This document shows, in pieces, positions 6,676-15,491 of a stretch of 24,679 bases of DNA. Position 1 is the stretch's first letter; each line of letters opens with the position of its first letter. The notes under the pieces are model-generated. The model made no database searches. It worked only from the letters and a program-made list of their open reading frames with translations, and was not told where the DNA came from. The position numbers and the translations under genes are program-made. This DNA is from JAWLCQ01 sp041687095 (GTDB lineage: Bacteria; Planctomycetota; Phycisphaerae; SM23-33). Location: positions 1-24,679 of the forward strand of contig JAWLCQ010000059.1 of assembly GCA_041687095.1 (NCBI GenBank), written 5' to 3'.

Positions 6676-8862
6676 CTACTTCGCCTCGATCTGGTCCTGC
6701 TCGTGGTACTCGTAGAAGGTCCGGTAGTTGTCCCGCAGGTATCCGCCGGCCGTCACGCGGATGCCGTTGAGCACCACGCCCAGGACGTGGGCGCCGATGC
6801 GCTGGAGGCTGTCGCGCGCCCGCCCGACCACGCCGTGGGTGTTCACGCCCGCGCGGACGACGAGGAGCACCCCGTCCACCAGCGTCGAGAGGATGGGCGC
6901 GTCGCTGACCAGCAGGCAGGGGGGCCCGTCGAAGATGACCTGGTCGTAGCGGGTGGTCATTTCGGCGAGCATGGCCCGCATGTGGTCGGAGCCCAGGAGT
7001 TCGGCGGGGTTGGGGGGCAGCGGGCCCGAGGCCAGCAGGTGGAGGTTGGGCGCGATCTCGTGGATCGAGTCCCCCCACGGGGTGTGCCCCACGAGGGCGT
7101 TGCTGAGCCCCTCGGCGGGGCACTGGGGGAAGAGCTTGCGGCACATGGACTGGCGGAAGTTGGCGTCGACGACGAGGACCTTGCGCCCCCCGCTGGCGAT
7201 GCTGGCCGCCAGGTTCAGCGCCACCGTGCCCCGCCCGTCGCCCGGGAGGGGGCTGGTGACGAGGAGGGAGCGGGTCTGCCCGGCGGGGGCGGCGAAGAGG
7301 AGGCTGGTGCGGACCTGGCGGAAGGCCTCTCCGACGAGGGAGTTGGGGTTGGTCGCGAAGGCCAGGCGGAGGTCGGGGATGTCCTCCTCGAGGTCGTCGG
7401 TGTGGGGGATGATGCCCAGCAGGGGCAGGTCCACCCGCCGCGCCACGTCGGTGGGGGTCTTGATGGAGGTGTCGACGAACTCCAGCAGCAGCGCCAGGCC
7501 CACGCCCACGACGAGCCCGAGGAACACCCCGATGGGGATCATGACGCTCCAGCGGGGCATGGAGGGCGCGTCGGGCGGGGTGGCGGGGGCGGAGAGCTGC
7601 ACGGGCTTCCAGTCGCCCTCGAGCTTGAGTTCCAGGAGCTTCTCCTCTCGCTTGCGGATGTCGTCGGAGAGCTGCGCCTCGCGGTGGAGTTCGGTCTGGA
7701 TGCGGGCGAGGGTTTCCTGGAGGTCGGCGGAGCGGCGCATGGACTCGGTGTGGCCCTGCTGGATCTTCTGCAGGTCCGTGGCGAAGCGGGTGATCTCGGA
7801 GTCGAGTTCCCCGAGCTTGCGGTCGAAGGCGGACTCGCGGAGCATCGTCTCCCGCCCCAGGATCTGCGACTGCAGGACCGCCTGGCGGATGGCGTACTGG
7901 GCGAGCACGGGGTGCCCCTCGTTGAACTTCTGGCGGAGCCCCTCGGCGCCGGACATGGTGACGACGAGTTCGTTGTTGAGCGAGTAGAGCATCGGGTCCT
8001 TCGAGAGGGCCTCGAGGACGACGGGGCTGTTGTCCAGGTCCCCGCGGGCGCGCTGCTGCTCGAAGAGTTCCTTCTGGGCCTGGCGGGTGCGGAGTTCCTG
8101 CTCCAGGCGGAAGCGCTCGTCGGCCTGCTTCTCGACGGCGTGGCTCAGGAGCTTGAGGGTCTGCTCGATCTGCGGGGCCTCCTTGGGCCGCAGCGAGACC
8201 AGCACGCCCTGGACGCCCTTGAGTTCGGCCTTGAGCTGGTCGATCTGCTTCTGGAGCTTGTCGGCGTTGGCGCGCTGGCTGGACTGCTCCTTTTGGCCGG
8301 CGTAGCGGACGAACTCATCGGCGACGGCGTTGACGATCTCGGGCAGCTCGCGGGGGTCGGGCCCGGTCATGGAGACGGTGATGAGGTCGGTCTCGGCGAT
8401 GGGGTAGACGACGATGGCGTCGCGGAGGCGGGGCAGGATGTGGGCCTGGTCCTGGCGGTACCAGCGGGTCTGCTTGACGTTGGGGTTGTCGTTGGTGGCG
8501 CGTTCGAGGACCTGGTCGGTCTTGGCGAGGCGGGCGAGCGTGCGCTTGTAGCGGTCGATCTCCGACCCCGCCATGCCGCGCGCCCCCACCGCCAGGACGT
8601 TCTCGGGCTGCGAGACCGTCAGGTAGGCGGTGGCGGTGTACTGGGGCGCGTACACGAGCCACAACTGCGTCGCCACGCCCGCCAGGCCCGTGAAGACCAG
8701 CAGGCACAGCAGGACGAGCCAGATCCTCTTGCGGAGCACCCGCAGGAAGTCCTTGCCCGTAAACCCGCCGCCCCCCGCCCGCGCGTCGAGGCGGGCCCGC
8801 ACGGGGGGGCCCGTGTGCCTCGTGATCTGGGTGGGTTGTTCTCTGGTGCTGAGGATGGTCAT
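6676..8862 (-). CDS. Wzc-like chain-length/tyrosine autokinase protein with degenerate P-loop
   Basis: A 728-residue inner-membrane polysaccharide co-polymerase. It has an N-terminal TM (about 43-65), a Wzz-type periplasmic domain with long coiled coils (about 180-440), and a second TM (about 480-505). A cytoplasmic BY-kinase domain follows, with EAFRQVRTSL and the GPLPPNPAELL motif. The C-terminal tyrosine cluster is present (Tyr708, 713, 717 and 719). The nucleotide site is unusual: Walker A reads GDGRGT, with Arg544-Gly545 where Lys-Ser/Thr is expected; Walker A' is VVDANFR (Asn568 for Asp); Walker B is VIFDGPP (Asp645). Kinase activity is therefore doubtful. The start at 8862 follows AGGAG that lies inside the last codons of the upstream TPR gene, whose stop is 5 nt before this ATG. 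It is the last gene of the EPS operon. Confidence 0.92.
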   Translation of the reverse strand: MTILSTREQPTQITRHTGPPVRARLDARAGGGGFTGKDFLRVLRKRIWLVLLCLLVFTGLAGVATQLWLVYAPQYTATAYLTVSQPENVLAVGARGMAGSEIDRYKRTLARLAKTDQVLERATNDNPNVKQTRWYRQDQAHILPRLRDAIVVYPIAETDLITVSMTGPDPRELPEIVNAVADEFVRYAGQKEQSSQRANADKLQKQIDQLKAELKGVQGVLVSLRPKEAPQIEQTLKLLSHAVEKQADERFRLEQELRTRQAQKELFEQQRARGDLDNSPVVLEALSKDPMLYSLNNELVVTMSGAEGLRQKFNEGHPVLAQYAIRQAVLQSQILGRETMLRESAFDRKLGELDSEITRFATDLQKIQQGHTESMRRSADLQETLARIQTELHREAQLSDDIRKREEKLLELKLEGDWKPVQLSAPATPPDAPSMPRWSVMIPIGVFLGLVVGVGLALLLEFVDTSIKTPTDVARRVDLPLLGIIPHTDDLEEDIPDLRLAFATNPNSLVGEAFRQVRTSLLFAAPAGQTRSLLVTSPLPGDGRGTVALNLAASIASGGRKVLVVDANFRQSMCRKLFPQCPAEGLSNALVGHTPWGDSIHEIAPNLHLLASGPLPPNPAELLGSDHMRAMLAEMTTRYDQVIFDGPPCLLVSDAPILSTLVDGVLLVVRAGVNTHGVVGRARDSLQRIGAHVLGVVLNGIRVTAGGYLRDNYRTFYEYHEQDQIEAK

Positions 8863-8867
8863 GCAAA

Positions 8868-11800
8868 CTACTCCTGGTCGGGCTGGGTACTGGGAACGGG
8901 GTCGGGCCCGAGGCGGGCCTCGAGGCGGCCGAGGGCGTCCTGGACCTGGGTCGCCAGGTCCGAATCGCCCTGCGCCCGCGCGAGGCGCAGGGCCTCCTGG
9001 TACATATTGTAGGCCCGCTGCGGCAGGTTGGTCTGCTCGAAGACGAAGCCCAGGTGGAAGTGGTACAGGGCCCCGGTGGGGGCGCGGGTGACGGCCTGGT
9101 CGAGGTAGTCCTGGGCGCGGGCGTACTTCCCGAGCCGCGCCAGGACCCATCCGTAGGTGTCGATCACCTCCGGGCGCCCGGGCTGGAGCTGGTAGGCCTG
9201 CAGGGCGTAGGGCTCGGCCTTGGCGGGGTCGTTGAAGTCCTCGACGTAGAGGTACGCCAGGTTGTTGAGGGCGGAGGCGTTGCGGGGCATCTGCTGGAGG
9301 ACGTCGAGGTAGATCCGCTCGGCCTCGCGGGGGTTCTTGGCGAGCTGCTGGGCCTGGCCCAGGACGAGCCCGACCTGGGCCTTGTCCTCGGGGGTGGCGG
9401 CGAGGGCGTGGGAGCGGGTGAGCAGTTCGATGGCCCGCGGGTAGTCGGTCGCCAGCAACTGCCGCCCGCCGAGGACCTGCAGGGCGGTCCAGGACTCGGC
9501 GAGGGGGCCTTGGGCCCAGGCGGCGAGGGCGGTGGTGGCCTGGCGGCTGTCGCCCAGGGCCAGGGCGAGCTGCCCGAACACGAAGTCCCCGTCGGTCCCG
9601 GTGGCGGCGCGGAAGGCGTCGAGGAACCGGGCGTCGGAGCGGTCGGGCTGCTGCAGGGCGCGGAGGGCGCGGGCCTCGACGGCGTGGCGGCGGGCGGCGG
9701 AGGGCCCGGCGGGGTCGATCTCCCGCACGCGCTGCAGGGCCTCCTCCGTCTGCCCGTTGTCCAGCAGCGACTGCACGAGCAGCAGCGAGACGCTGGGGCG
9801 TTGGTCGGGGGTGGCGACCTGCATCGCCGACCGCAGCGCCTCGAGGGCCGGGGCGGTTTCGGAGCGGCTCTTGTGGAGCTGGTGCTTCATCAGCCAGTAC
9901 CACAGGTCCGAGCTGAACGTGCCCTGGTAGCCGGCGAGGAGGTCGCGGAGCTTATCCCACTGGCGCCACTCCTCGTAGAGCCCCATGAGGTTGCGGACGA
10001 TGGCGGGGTTGTCCTCGCTCCGCTGGAGGGCTTCGAGGGCGACGTCCTCGGCGGCCTTGTAGTCGTTGGTCTGGCGGCAGATGTCCATGTACTCGTGGAC
10101 GATGGCGAGGACGTCGGCGTAGCGGCGGGCCTGGTCGAGTTCCTCCTTGGCGCGGGAGCGCTGCCCGAGGGCCTCGTAGACGCGGGCGAGGGTGAGGCGG
10201 GGCTGCCACAGCGCGGGGGCCTGCTGCACCGCGCGGGTGGTGAAGTCCAGCGCCTGCTCCAGGGCCTCCGGGGTGCCCTCGCGCAGGGCGATGAGCCCGC
10301 GGAGCCACAGCGCGTAGGGGTCCGTGCGGTCGCGCTGGAGCATGGCCTCGACGCGCTGCAGGGCCTGGGCGCGGCGGGGGGGCTGGTGGGACTCCATCAG
10401 GTACAGCACCATGGCCCGTTCGGCGAGGGCGTCGTCGGGCTTGTGCTCGAGGTAGGCGGCGAGGCGGTCGACGGCGGCGTCGAACTCCCCGCGCCCGGCG
10501 AGGAACTCGGCGTAGGCGCGGTGGCCGTCCGGGGCGTCGGGGTTGGCCGCGATGGCCAGGTCGAACGCGCGGCGGGAGAGTTCGGGGTCGATCGTCGCGT
10601 AGGTGCGGCCCATGAGGATGTGGACGGCGGGCTTGTCGGGGACGGACTCGAGCAGGCGGCTGAAGAGGCTGCGCAGCTCGCTGCGGCGGTCGGTGCGGCG
10701 GCGGTAGAAGTCCAGCAGGGGCTGGGCGGCGGGGAGCTTGTCGGGGGCCATCTCCAGGACCTGCTGGTAGAGCTTCTCCGCCTCCCCGGGGCGCTGGCTC
10801 TTCTCGTAGAGCCACGCCAGGCGGGCGGCGTTGGGCAGGTCGCGGGGGGTGCGGGCGCGGAGGCGCTCGCGGAGCTGGACGAGATGGTCGATCTCCTGCG
10901 GCGTCGAGGCGCCCAGGCGGACCTTGGTCTCCATGGCGTCGAGGTAGAGCCCCAGCACCCGCGGGTCCATGCGTTCCCCGCTGATGGTGTAGGCCTTGCG
11001 GGCCCAGTTGACCTGCTCCTGCCAGTTGCCCTGGAGCTTGGCGACGGCGCCCATGCCGATCAGGGCGGGCACGTAGGTCTGGTCCAGGCCCAGGATGGAG
11101 CGGTAGGTGCCCTCGGCGCGGGTGAGGTCGTCGGTGCGGAGGAAGCACTCCCCGAGGAGGCCCATGGCCTCCTTCCAGTTGGGGCGTTCGGTGAGGACGT
11201 CGACCTCCAGGAGGCGGCGGGCCTGGGTGTAGAGGTCGCGGGCCTCCTCGCGCAGGTTGCGCTCCTGCGCGTCGGCGGCGCGGGAGGCGAGGAGTTGGGC
11301 CTCGTACAGCTTCCCGGAGACCTGGTCGGCGTTGGCGGTGCGGGCGCGCTGGGCCCACTGCTCGGCGGGGGGCCACTGGCGGCGCTGCAGGGCGTAGGCG
11401 AAGTTCTTCTCGATGACGGAGGGGTGGTTGGCGTCGAGGGTGGCGGCCTGGTCGAGGTAGGACTTGTACTCCTCCTCGCGCCCGTACAGCAGGCAGACGT
11501 CGGCGAGGCGGAGGGCCTGCTGGAGCGGGTCCTCGACGGTCTGGGTGACCCAGCGGAGGTAGGCCTCGAACTGTTGCTGGGGGTCGGCGATCTGTTGGAC
11601 GGAGGCCTCGAAGTCCAGGGCGTCGGCGAGTTTGGGGTTGCGCTCGCGGAGGTGGGCGACGAGGGCGTCGGCCTGCTCGGTCGCGCCCCGCTGGCGGAGC
11701 CACTGCAGCAGGTCGCGGGCGACGAGGGACTGGTCGGGGAAGCGGCGGTAGAGGTCGAGCAGGAGGCGGATGGCGTCGTCGGGGCGGCCGACGGACCACA

Positions 11801-13508
11801 GTTGGCGGGCGTGGGCGTGGAGGTGCGGGGCGAAGGTGGGGTTGACGGCGGCGGCGTCGGGGACGATCGTCGCGTTGCCCAGCAGGACCTGGAGGACGGC
11901 GCGGAAGTCGAGGGCGGGCTTGTACTCGGGGTCCGTCGCCAGCGCCACCCCCACCTCGCGGTCGGCCTCGGCGTAGTTGCGCTCGTTGAGGCGGAACCGC
12001 GCGACGATCAGGCGGGCGCTGGGGTTCTTGTCCTGCCCGGGGGAGCGCATGAGGTCCTGGACGAGGGCTTCGGCCTTGGCGGGCAGGCCGAGCTGCATGT
12101 AGACGGTGTACAGGAGGTTGATGGTGTCGACCTCCATGAACCCCCCGAGGGCCTCGCGGGCCTTCTCCAGGAGGTTCATCGCCGCCTGGTAGTCGCCCTC
12201 GGCGAACTTGATCTTGCCGGCGATCTGGGAGTAGTGGAAGGCCATTCCGGGGTAGCGGGCGAGGACCTGGTGGCAGATGCGGGCGTCGTCGAGGAGGGGG
12301 CGGCGGTGCTCGGGGTCCGGGAGGGTCAGGGCCTTGTCCAGCAGCAGGTCGGCGCGGAGGTAGTTGAGGGCGAACCGCCCGCGGTTGGCGTCGCTGCCGG
12401 GCTGGGTGGTGGACTGGGGCTGGCTGCGCAGGGCCTCCAGGCCGCGGTCGGCCTCGGCGAGGCCGGCGTCGAGGTCGCCCTGGCGCCCGAGGATGCGGGC
12501 GGCGAGTTCGTAGGAGCGGGGGTCGGTGGGGGCGACCCGCTGGGCCTCGTGCAGGGCGCTGAGGGCCTGGGGGAAGTCGCGGTTCATCTCGTGGAACGAC
12601 GCCAGCGAGATGTGGCCCTGGGGGTCGCTGGGCGCGCGGCGGATGGCCTCCTGGATCTGGGCGAGGGCCTCGCTGTTGCGCCCGCCCTGGCGGAGGTGGG
12701 CGGCGTAGTGGCAGCGGAGGACGACGTTGTCCGGGGCGGCCTGCAGGAACCGGTCGAACGTCGCCTCGACGGCGGCGGGGTCGCGGATCTCGGCGAGGAA
12801 GCGGAGGTACTCGATGCGGTAGTCGTCGTGGTCCGGCGCCAGCCGCACCGCCGTCTCGAAGTCCTCGATGGCCTGGTCCTTCCAGCGGGGGTCGTCGGAC
12901 TGGAGGAGGGCGAGGCGGCTGCGGGCGTAGCCGCGGCGGAAGAAGGCCTGGTGGTTCTGCTGGGAGTCCTCGCGGCGGAGGAGGCGGTTGGCCTCGTCGA
13001 GGAAGAGCGAGATCGCCTGCTCGACGCGCTGGACGTCGGAGCGGCTGTGGGTGGAGGTCTGCCAGAAGTAGTCCCAGTAGAGGTCGCAGAGGGCCTGGCG
13101 GGCGGGGAGGTGGGACTCGTCGGCGTGGATGGCGCTGCGGAGCAGGTCGGGGATGGCGCGGAAGTGCTTGGCGCGCTCGCTGGGCATGAGCGTGCGGTCC
13201 TTGACGACCTCCTGCTCGGCGAGGGCGAGCTTGTAGTAGTAGTCCGCCTGCTGGGCGCGCTCGATGGCCCGTCGGTAGTTGGAGCGGGCCCCGCGGGCGG
13301 CGCGGACGGCGTCGTCGATCTTGCCCTCGGCGCGCAGGGCCAGCGACTGCTGGTAGAGCTGGTCGCCCTCGGTCACGAACTTGTCCACGCTGCCGGGCAG
13401 CTTGTTGAACATGTCGACGAGGAAGGCCAGGGCGATTACCGCCACCAGCACCCCCAGTGCCGCCAGGAGGATCAGGACCCGTTGGTTGACTCGTTTGCGC
13501 TTCGCCAT
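8868..13508 (-). CDS. Giant membrane-anchored TPR protein of the exosortase/EPS operon
   Basis: A 1546-residue protein with a basic N-terminus, one TM helix (about residues 10-31) and then almost entirely tetratricopeptide-type helical pairs, including many A-x-x-x-Y and W/L-G-x-x-L signatures. It would project into the periplasm. TPR proteins of this kind (PrsT-like in PEP-CTERM systems) accompany exosortase-linked polysaccharide loci and are thought to scaffold assembly or export; that role is inferred here. GAGGAA precedes the ATG at 13508. It is much longer than the usual 900-residue PrsT. Its neighbours are the EpsI-like gene 33 nt upstream and the kinase gene 5 nt downstream. No catalytic motif is visible. 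Confidence 0.9.
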   Translation of the reverse strand: MAKRKRVNQRVLILLAALGVLVAVIALAFLVDMFNKLPGSVDKFVTEGDQLYQQSLALRAEGKIDDAVRAARGARSNYRRAIERAQQADYYYKLALAEQEVVKDRTLMPSERAKHFRAIPDLLRSAIHADESHLPARQALCDLYWDYFWQTSTHSRSDVQRVEQAISLFLDEANRLLRREDSQQNHQAFFRRGYARSRLALLQSDDPRWKDQAIEDFETAVRLAPDHDDYRIEYLRFLAEIRDPAAVEATFDRFLQAAPDNVVLRCHYAAHLRQGGRNSEALAQIQEAIRRAPSDPQGHISLASFHEMNRDFPQALSALHEAQRVAPTDPRSYELAARILGRQGDLDAGLAEADRGLEALRSQPQSTTQPGSDANRGRFALNYLRADLLLDKALTLPDPEHRRPLLDDARICHQVLARYPGMAFHYSQIAGKIKFAEGDYQAAMNLLEKAREALGGFMEVDTINLLYTVYMQLGLPAKAEALVQDLMRSPGQDKNPSARLIVARFRLNERNYAEADREVGVALATDPEYKPALDFRAVLQVLLGNATIVPDAAAVNPTFAPHLHAHARQLWSVGRPDDAIRLLLDLYRRFPDQSLVARDLLQWLRQRGATEQADALVAHLRERNPKLADALDFEASVQQIADPQQQFEAYLRWVTQTVEDPLQQALRLADVCLLYGREEEYKSYLDQAATLDANHPSVIEKNFAYALQRRQWPPAEQWAQRARTANADQVSGKLYEAQLLASRAADAQERNLREEARDLYTQARRLLEVDVLTERPNWKEAMGLLGECFLRTDDLTRAEGTYRSILGLDQTYVPALIGMGAVAKLQGNWQEQVNWARKAYTISGERMDPRVLGLYLDAMETKVRLGASTPQEIDHLVQLRERLRARTPRDLPNAARLAWLYEKSQRPGEAEKLYQQVLEMAPDKLPAAQPLLDFYRRRTDRRSELRSLFSRLLESVPDKPAVHILMGRTYATIDPELSRRAFDLAIAANPDAPDGHRAYAEFLAGRGEFDAAVDRLAAYLEHKPDDALAERAMVLYLMESHQPPRRAQALQRVEAMLQRDRTDPYALWLRGLIALREGTPEALEQALDFTTRAVQQAPALWQPRLTLARVYEALGQRSRAKEELDQARRYADVLAIVHEYMDICRQTNDYKAAEDVALEALQRSEDNPAIVRNLMGLYEEWRQWDKLRDLLAGYQGTFSSDLWYWLMKHQLHKSRSETAPALEALRSAMQVATPDQRPSVSLLLVQSLLDNGQTEEALQRVREIDPAGPSAARRHAVEARALRALQQPDRSDARFLDAFRAATGTDGDFVFGQLALALGDSRQATTALAAWAQGPLAESWTALQVLGGRQLLATDYPRAIELLTRSHALAATPEDKAQVGLVLGQAQQLAKNPREAERIYLDVLQQMPRNASALNNLAYLYVEDFNDPAKAEPYALQAYQLQPGRPEVIDTYGWVLARLGKYARAQDYLDQAVTRAPTGALYHFHLGFVFEQTNLPQRAYNMYQEALRLARAQGDSDLATQVQDALGRLEARLGPDPVPSTQPDQE

Positions 13509-13541
13509 GCTCTCATTCCTCGACGCCCCGGGGGCGCGATC

Positions 13542-14456
13542 TTACTGGGGGCCTCGTTCCAGGGCCTCGATGTCCTCGACCGCCGGGAGGACCTTCAGCA
13601 CCTCGGGCAGGGCGGCGCGGAAGAAGGCCTCGGCCGCCTCCGTCGTCGCCGTCACGTCCGTCGTGGGCTCCCGGGGGGCGAACTGGATCTTCGCGAAGTA
13701 GCTGTAGCGGGTGAAGGGGTTCGCCAGCTTCAGGCGGATCATGCGATTGTCGCTCTCGGGCCGCCCGTTGAGGCTGAAGGTGTAGAACTGGTGGCGCTGG
13801 AACAGCACCATCCCGCTCTGGGTGAAGTACTCCATGCGGACGAGGGGGATGTCGGCGTTCCACTCGGGGCGCGGGGCGTCGGCGGCGAAGGTGAGTTCGT
13901 CGGCCCGCCCCAGCGTGGCGCCCCCGGCCACCAGGCACCGCTGGGGGACGTGGGGCACCTTGTCCAGCGTCCCGGTGTAGTAGGTCACGTCCAGGAACCA
14001 GTAGCGGTGCCCGCCCTGCGCCTGGGTGTCCTCGTAGATGCGGGAGACGTACCAGTTGCAGCTCCGCGCGCCCAGGCGGGCGTGGTCGTAGGGCGTCCCC
14101 ACGCCCAGCGTCAGCCGCGTGTCCTCCGGCAGGACGAGTTCCCCGTCGGGCTCCCCGTCCCGTTCGGGCTCGTTGGCGGCGTTGAGCCACAGGACCCCGT
14201 CGCCCTCGACGAGGCGGTAGCGCCCGTCGGGCCCGAAGGCCTTGGCCAGCGACAGCAGCCGCTGCTCCCCGTCCAGCTCGACGGCGGGGGGGTGCGGGAC
14301 GGGCAGCTTGCGCCACACCAGGCCCAGCCCCACGACGGCGGCGTTCCACCCGGCGGCGACGAGGCCCAGCAGGACGGCCGCCACCAGGAAGTGCCGGTCG
14401 CGCAGGAGGGCCTGCACCAGCGACGGGGGATGGGCGGGCGACGTCGGGGGGGTCAT
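13542..14456 (-). CDS. Exosortase-associated EpsI-like (DUF3485) protein
   Basis: A 304-residue protein with one N-terminal TM (about 22-46) and a periplasmic domain resembling DUF3485/EpsI. The recognisable part is the strand WFLDVTYY (153-160) followed by VPHVPQRCLVAGGA (167-180), which corresponds to the family's H-x-P-x-x-C motif with Cys174. DUF3485 proteins occur as the C-terminal domain of some exosortases or as separate genes beside them; here the gene is separate. Its ATG overlaps the exosortase stop in an ATGA, so the two are translationally coupled. The biochemical role of EpsI is not established. A C-terminal stretch about TTDVTATTEAAEAFFRAALPEVLKVLP looks helical. Confidence 0.82.
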   Translation of the reverse strand: MTPPTSPAHPPSLVQALLRDRHFLVAAVLLGLVAAGWNAAVVGLGLVWRKLPVPHPPAVELDGEQRLLSLAKAFGPDGRYRLVEGDGVLWLNAANEPERDGEPDGELVLPEDTRLTLGVGTPYDHARLGARSCNWYVSRIYEDTQAQGGHRYWFLDVTYYTGTLDKVPHVPQRCLVAGGATLGRADELTFAADAPRPEWNADIPLVRMEYFTQSGMVLFQRHQFYTFSLNGRPESDNRMIRLKLANPFTRYSYFAKIQFAPREPTTDVTATTEAAEAFFRAALPEVLKVLPAVEDIEALERGPQ

Positions 14457-15466
14457 GCGGCACCTCCCGTGGGCGCGGAGGCGGGCGGATCGGCCGCCCC
14501 GTCCTCGTCGTCCTCGTCGTCCTCGTGCAGGTAGAACCCGTGCAGGATGCGGCCCAGCAGGAGCAGCAGGAGGAAGGCGGGCACCAGCAGGGCCATGCCC
14601 ATGAACTCGTGCATGAACTTCTCCCCCAGCTCGGGCTTGTCGATGACGAACATCGCCCCCGTGAGGGTCACGCGGAGGATGTTGCAGACGATGGCGATGG
14701 GGATCCCGGCGAGGACGAAGACGATCCGCTGCCAGTTGGGGCGGTCCTCGATGTACGCCATCGCCACGCTCAGGGCCACGAACGCCATCAGCGACCGCAC
14801 CCCGCTGCAGGCCTCGGCGACGGTGAGGTGGTGGATCTGGTCGCTCACGCTGGTGATCTGCAGGTGCAGCGACGTGACCTGCACGTCCACCCCGAACAGG
14901 CCCAGGAGCACGCCCGAACTCTTCGCCGCCAACCCCTGCAGGGGCATGGCGATGCTCTCGTAGATCGAGCGGGGGAAGGGCATGGCGAAGATCAGGAAGA
15001 GGATGGGGACGGCCGCGACGCGGAGGACCTTCCAGCCCGCGACGTACAGGACGAGCCCCAGGAGCGTCAGGAGCATCGAGAGCTGGGACAGGTAGGGGTG
15101 GTCCACGGGGTAGAAGCCCAGCAGCGTGCCCGCGAGGCCCACGAGGATGAGCGGCAGGCCCCAGGCGCTGTGCGACCGGGGGGCCTGGAGCAGCTCGTCG
15201 CGGCGGGCGTAGAGCAGGTAGATGCTGAACAGGGGGATGAGGAACCCGTGCGCCCAGTTGTTGTCGTCGAGCCACTTGGCGACGAGGTACTGGAACTGCC
15301 AGAGGTTGATGGCCGCGAAGAGCCCGGCGAGGACGAGGATCTTGATCCAGGCGTCGGGGCGCAGGGGCGCGGCGGCCAGGGGCTCGTCGGCGGCGACGAG
15401 GTCGGCCAGCGAGCGGCCCGGGGGGGCCGTGGTTGCGGTCGCGGGATTGTGGTTGGCGTGGGTCAT
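14453..15466 (-). CDS. Exosortase (membrane cysteine transpeptidase)
   Basis: A 337-residue multi-pass protein with about eight TM helices. The exosortase triad is visible: Cys220 in AEACSGVRS, Arg265 in CNILRVTLTG and His286 in EKFMHEFMG. Exosortases cleave C-terminal PEP-CTERM-like sorting signals and are coupled to exopolysaccharide production. No protein in this window has a recognisable PEP-CTERM tail, so the substrates are encoded elsewhere. The start at 15466 avoids running into the export gene, whose stop is 25 nt upstream; no strong Shine-Dalgarno is seen. The cytoplasmic C-terminal tail is very acidic (HEDDEDDEDGAAD). I cannot assign an exosortase subtype. Confidence 0.92.
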   Translation of the reverse strand: MTHANHNPATATTAPPGRSLADLVAADEPLAAAPLRPDAWIKILVLAGLFAAINLWQFQYLVAKWLDDNNWAHGFLIPLFSIYLLYARRDELLQAPRSHSAWGLPLILVGLAGTLLGFYPVDHPYLSQLSMLLTLLGLVLYVAGWKVLRVAAVPILFLIFAMPFPRSIYESIAMPLQGLAAKSSGVLLGLFGVDVQVTSLHLQITSVSDQIHHLTVAEACSGVRSLMAFVALSVAMAYIEDRPNWQRIVFVLAGIPIAIVCNILRVTLTGAMFVIDKPELGEKFMHEFMGMALLVPAFLLLLLLGRILHGFYLHEDDEDDEDGAADPPASAPTGGAA

Positions 15467-15491
15467 GGGTGTCGTGATGCCCCCGGGCGCG

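Noticed and set aside
8863..9903. N-terminal extension of the tyrosine kinase into the TPR gene
   Set aside because: It would overlap TPR coding sequence for over 1 kb; the start at 8862 has AGGAG and a normal Wzc N-terminus.
9054..14534. A very long plus-strand open frame (about 1826 codons) opposite the TPR and EpsI-like genes
   Set aside because: It is a Gly/Val/Glu-rich low-complexity shadow caused by GC-rich codons on the other strand; the minus-strand proteins have clear domains and operon spacing.
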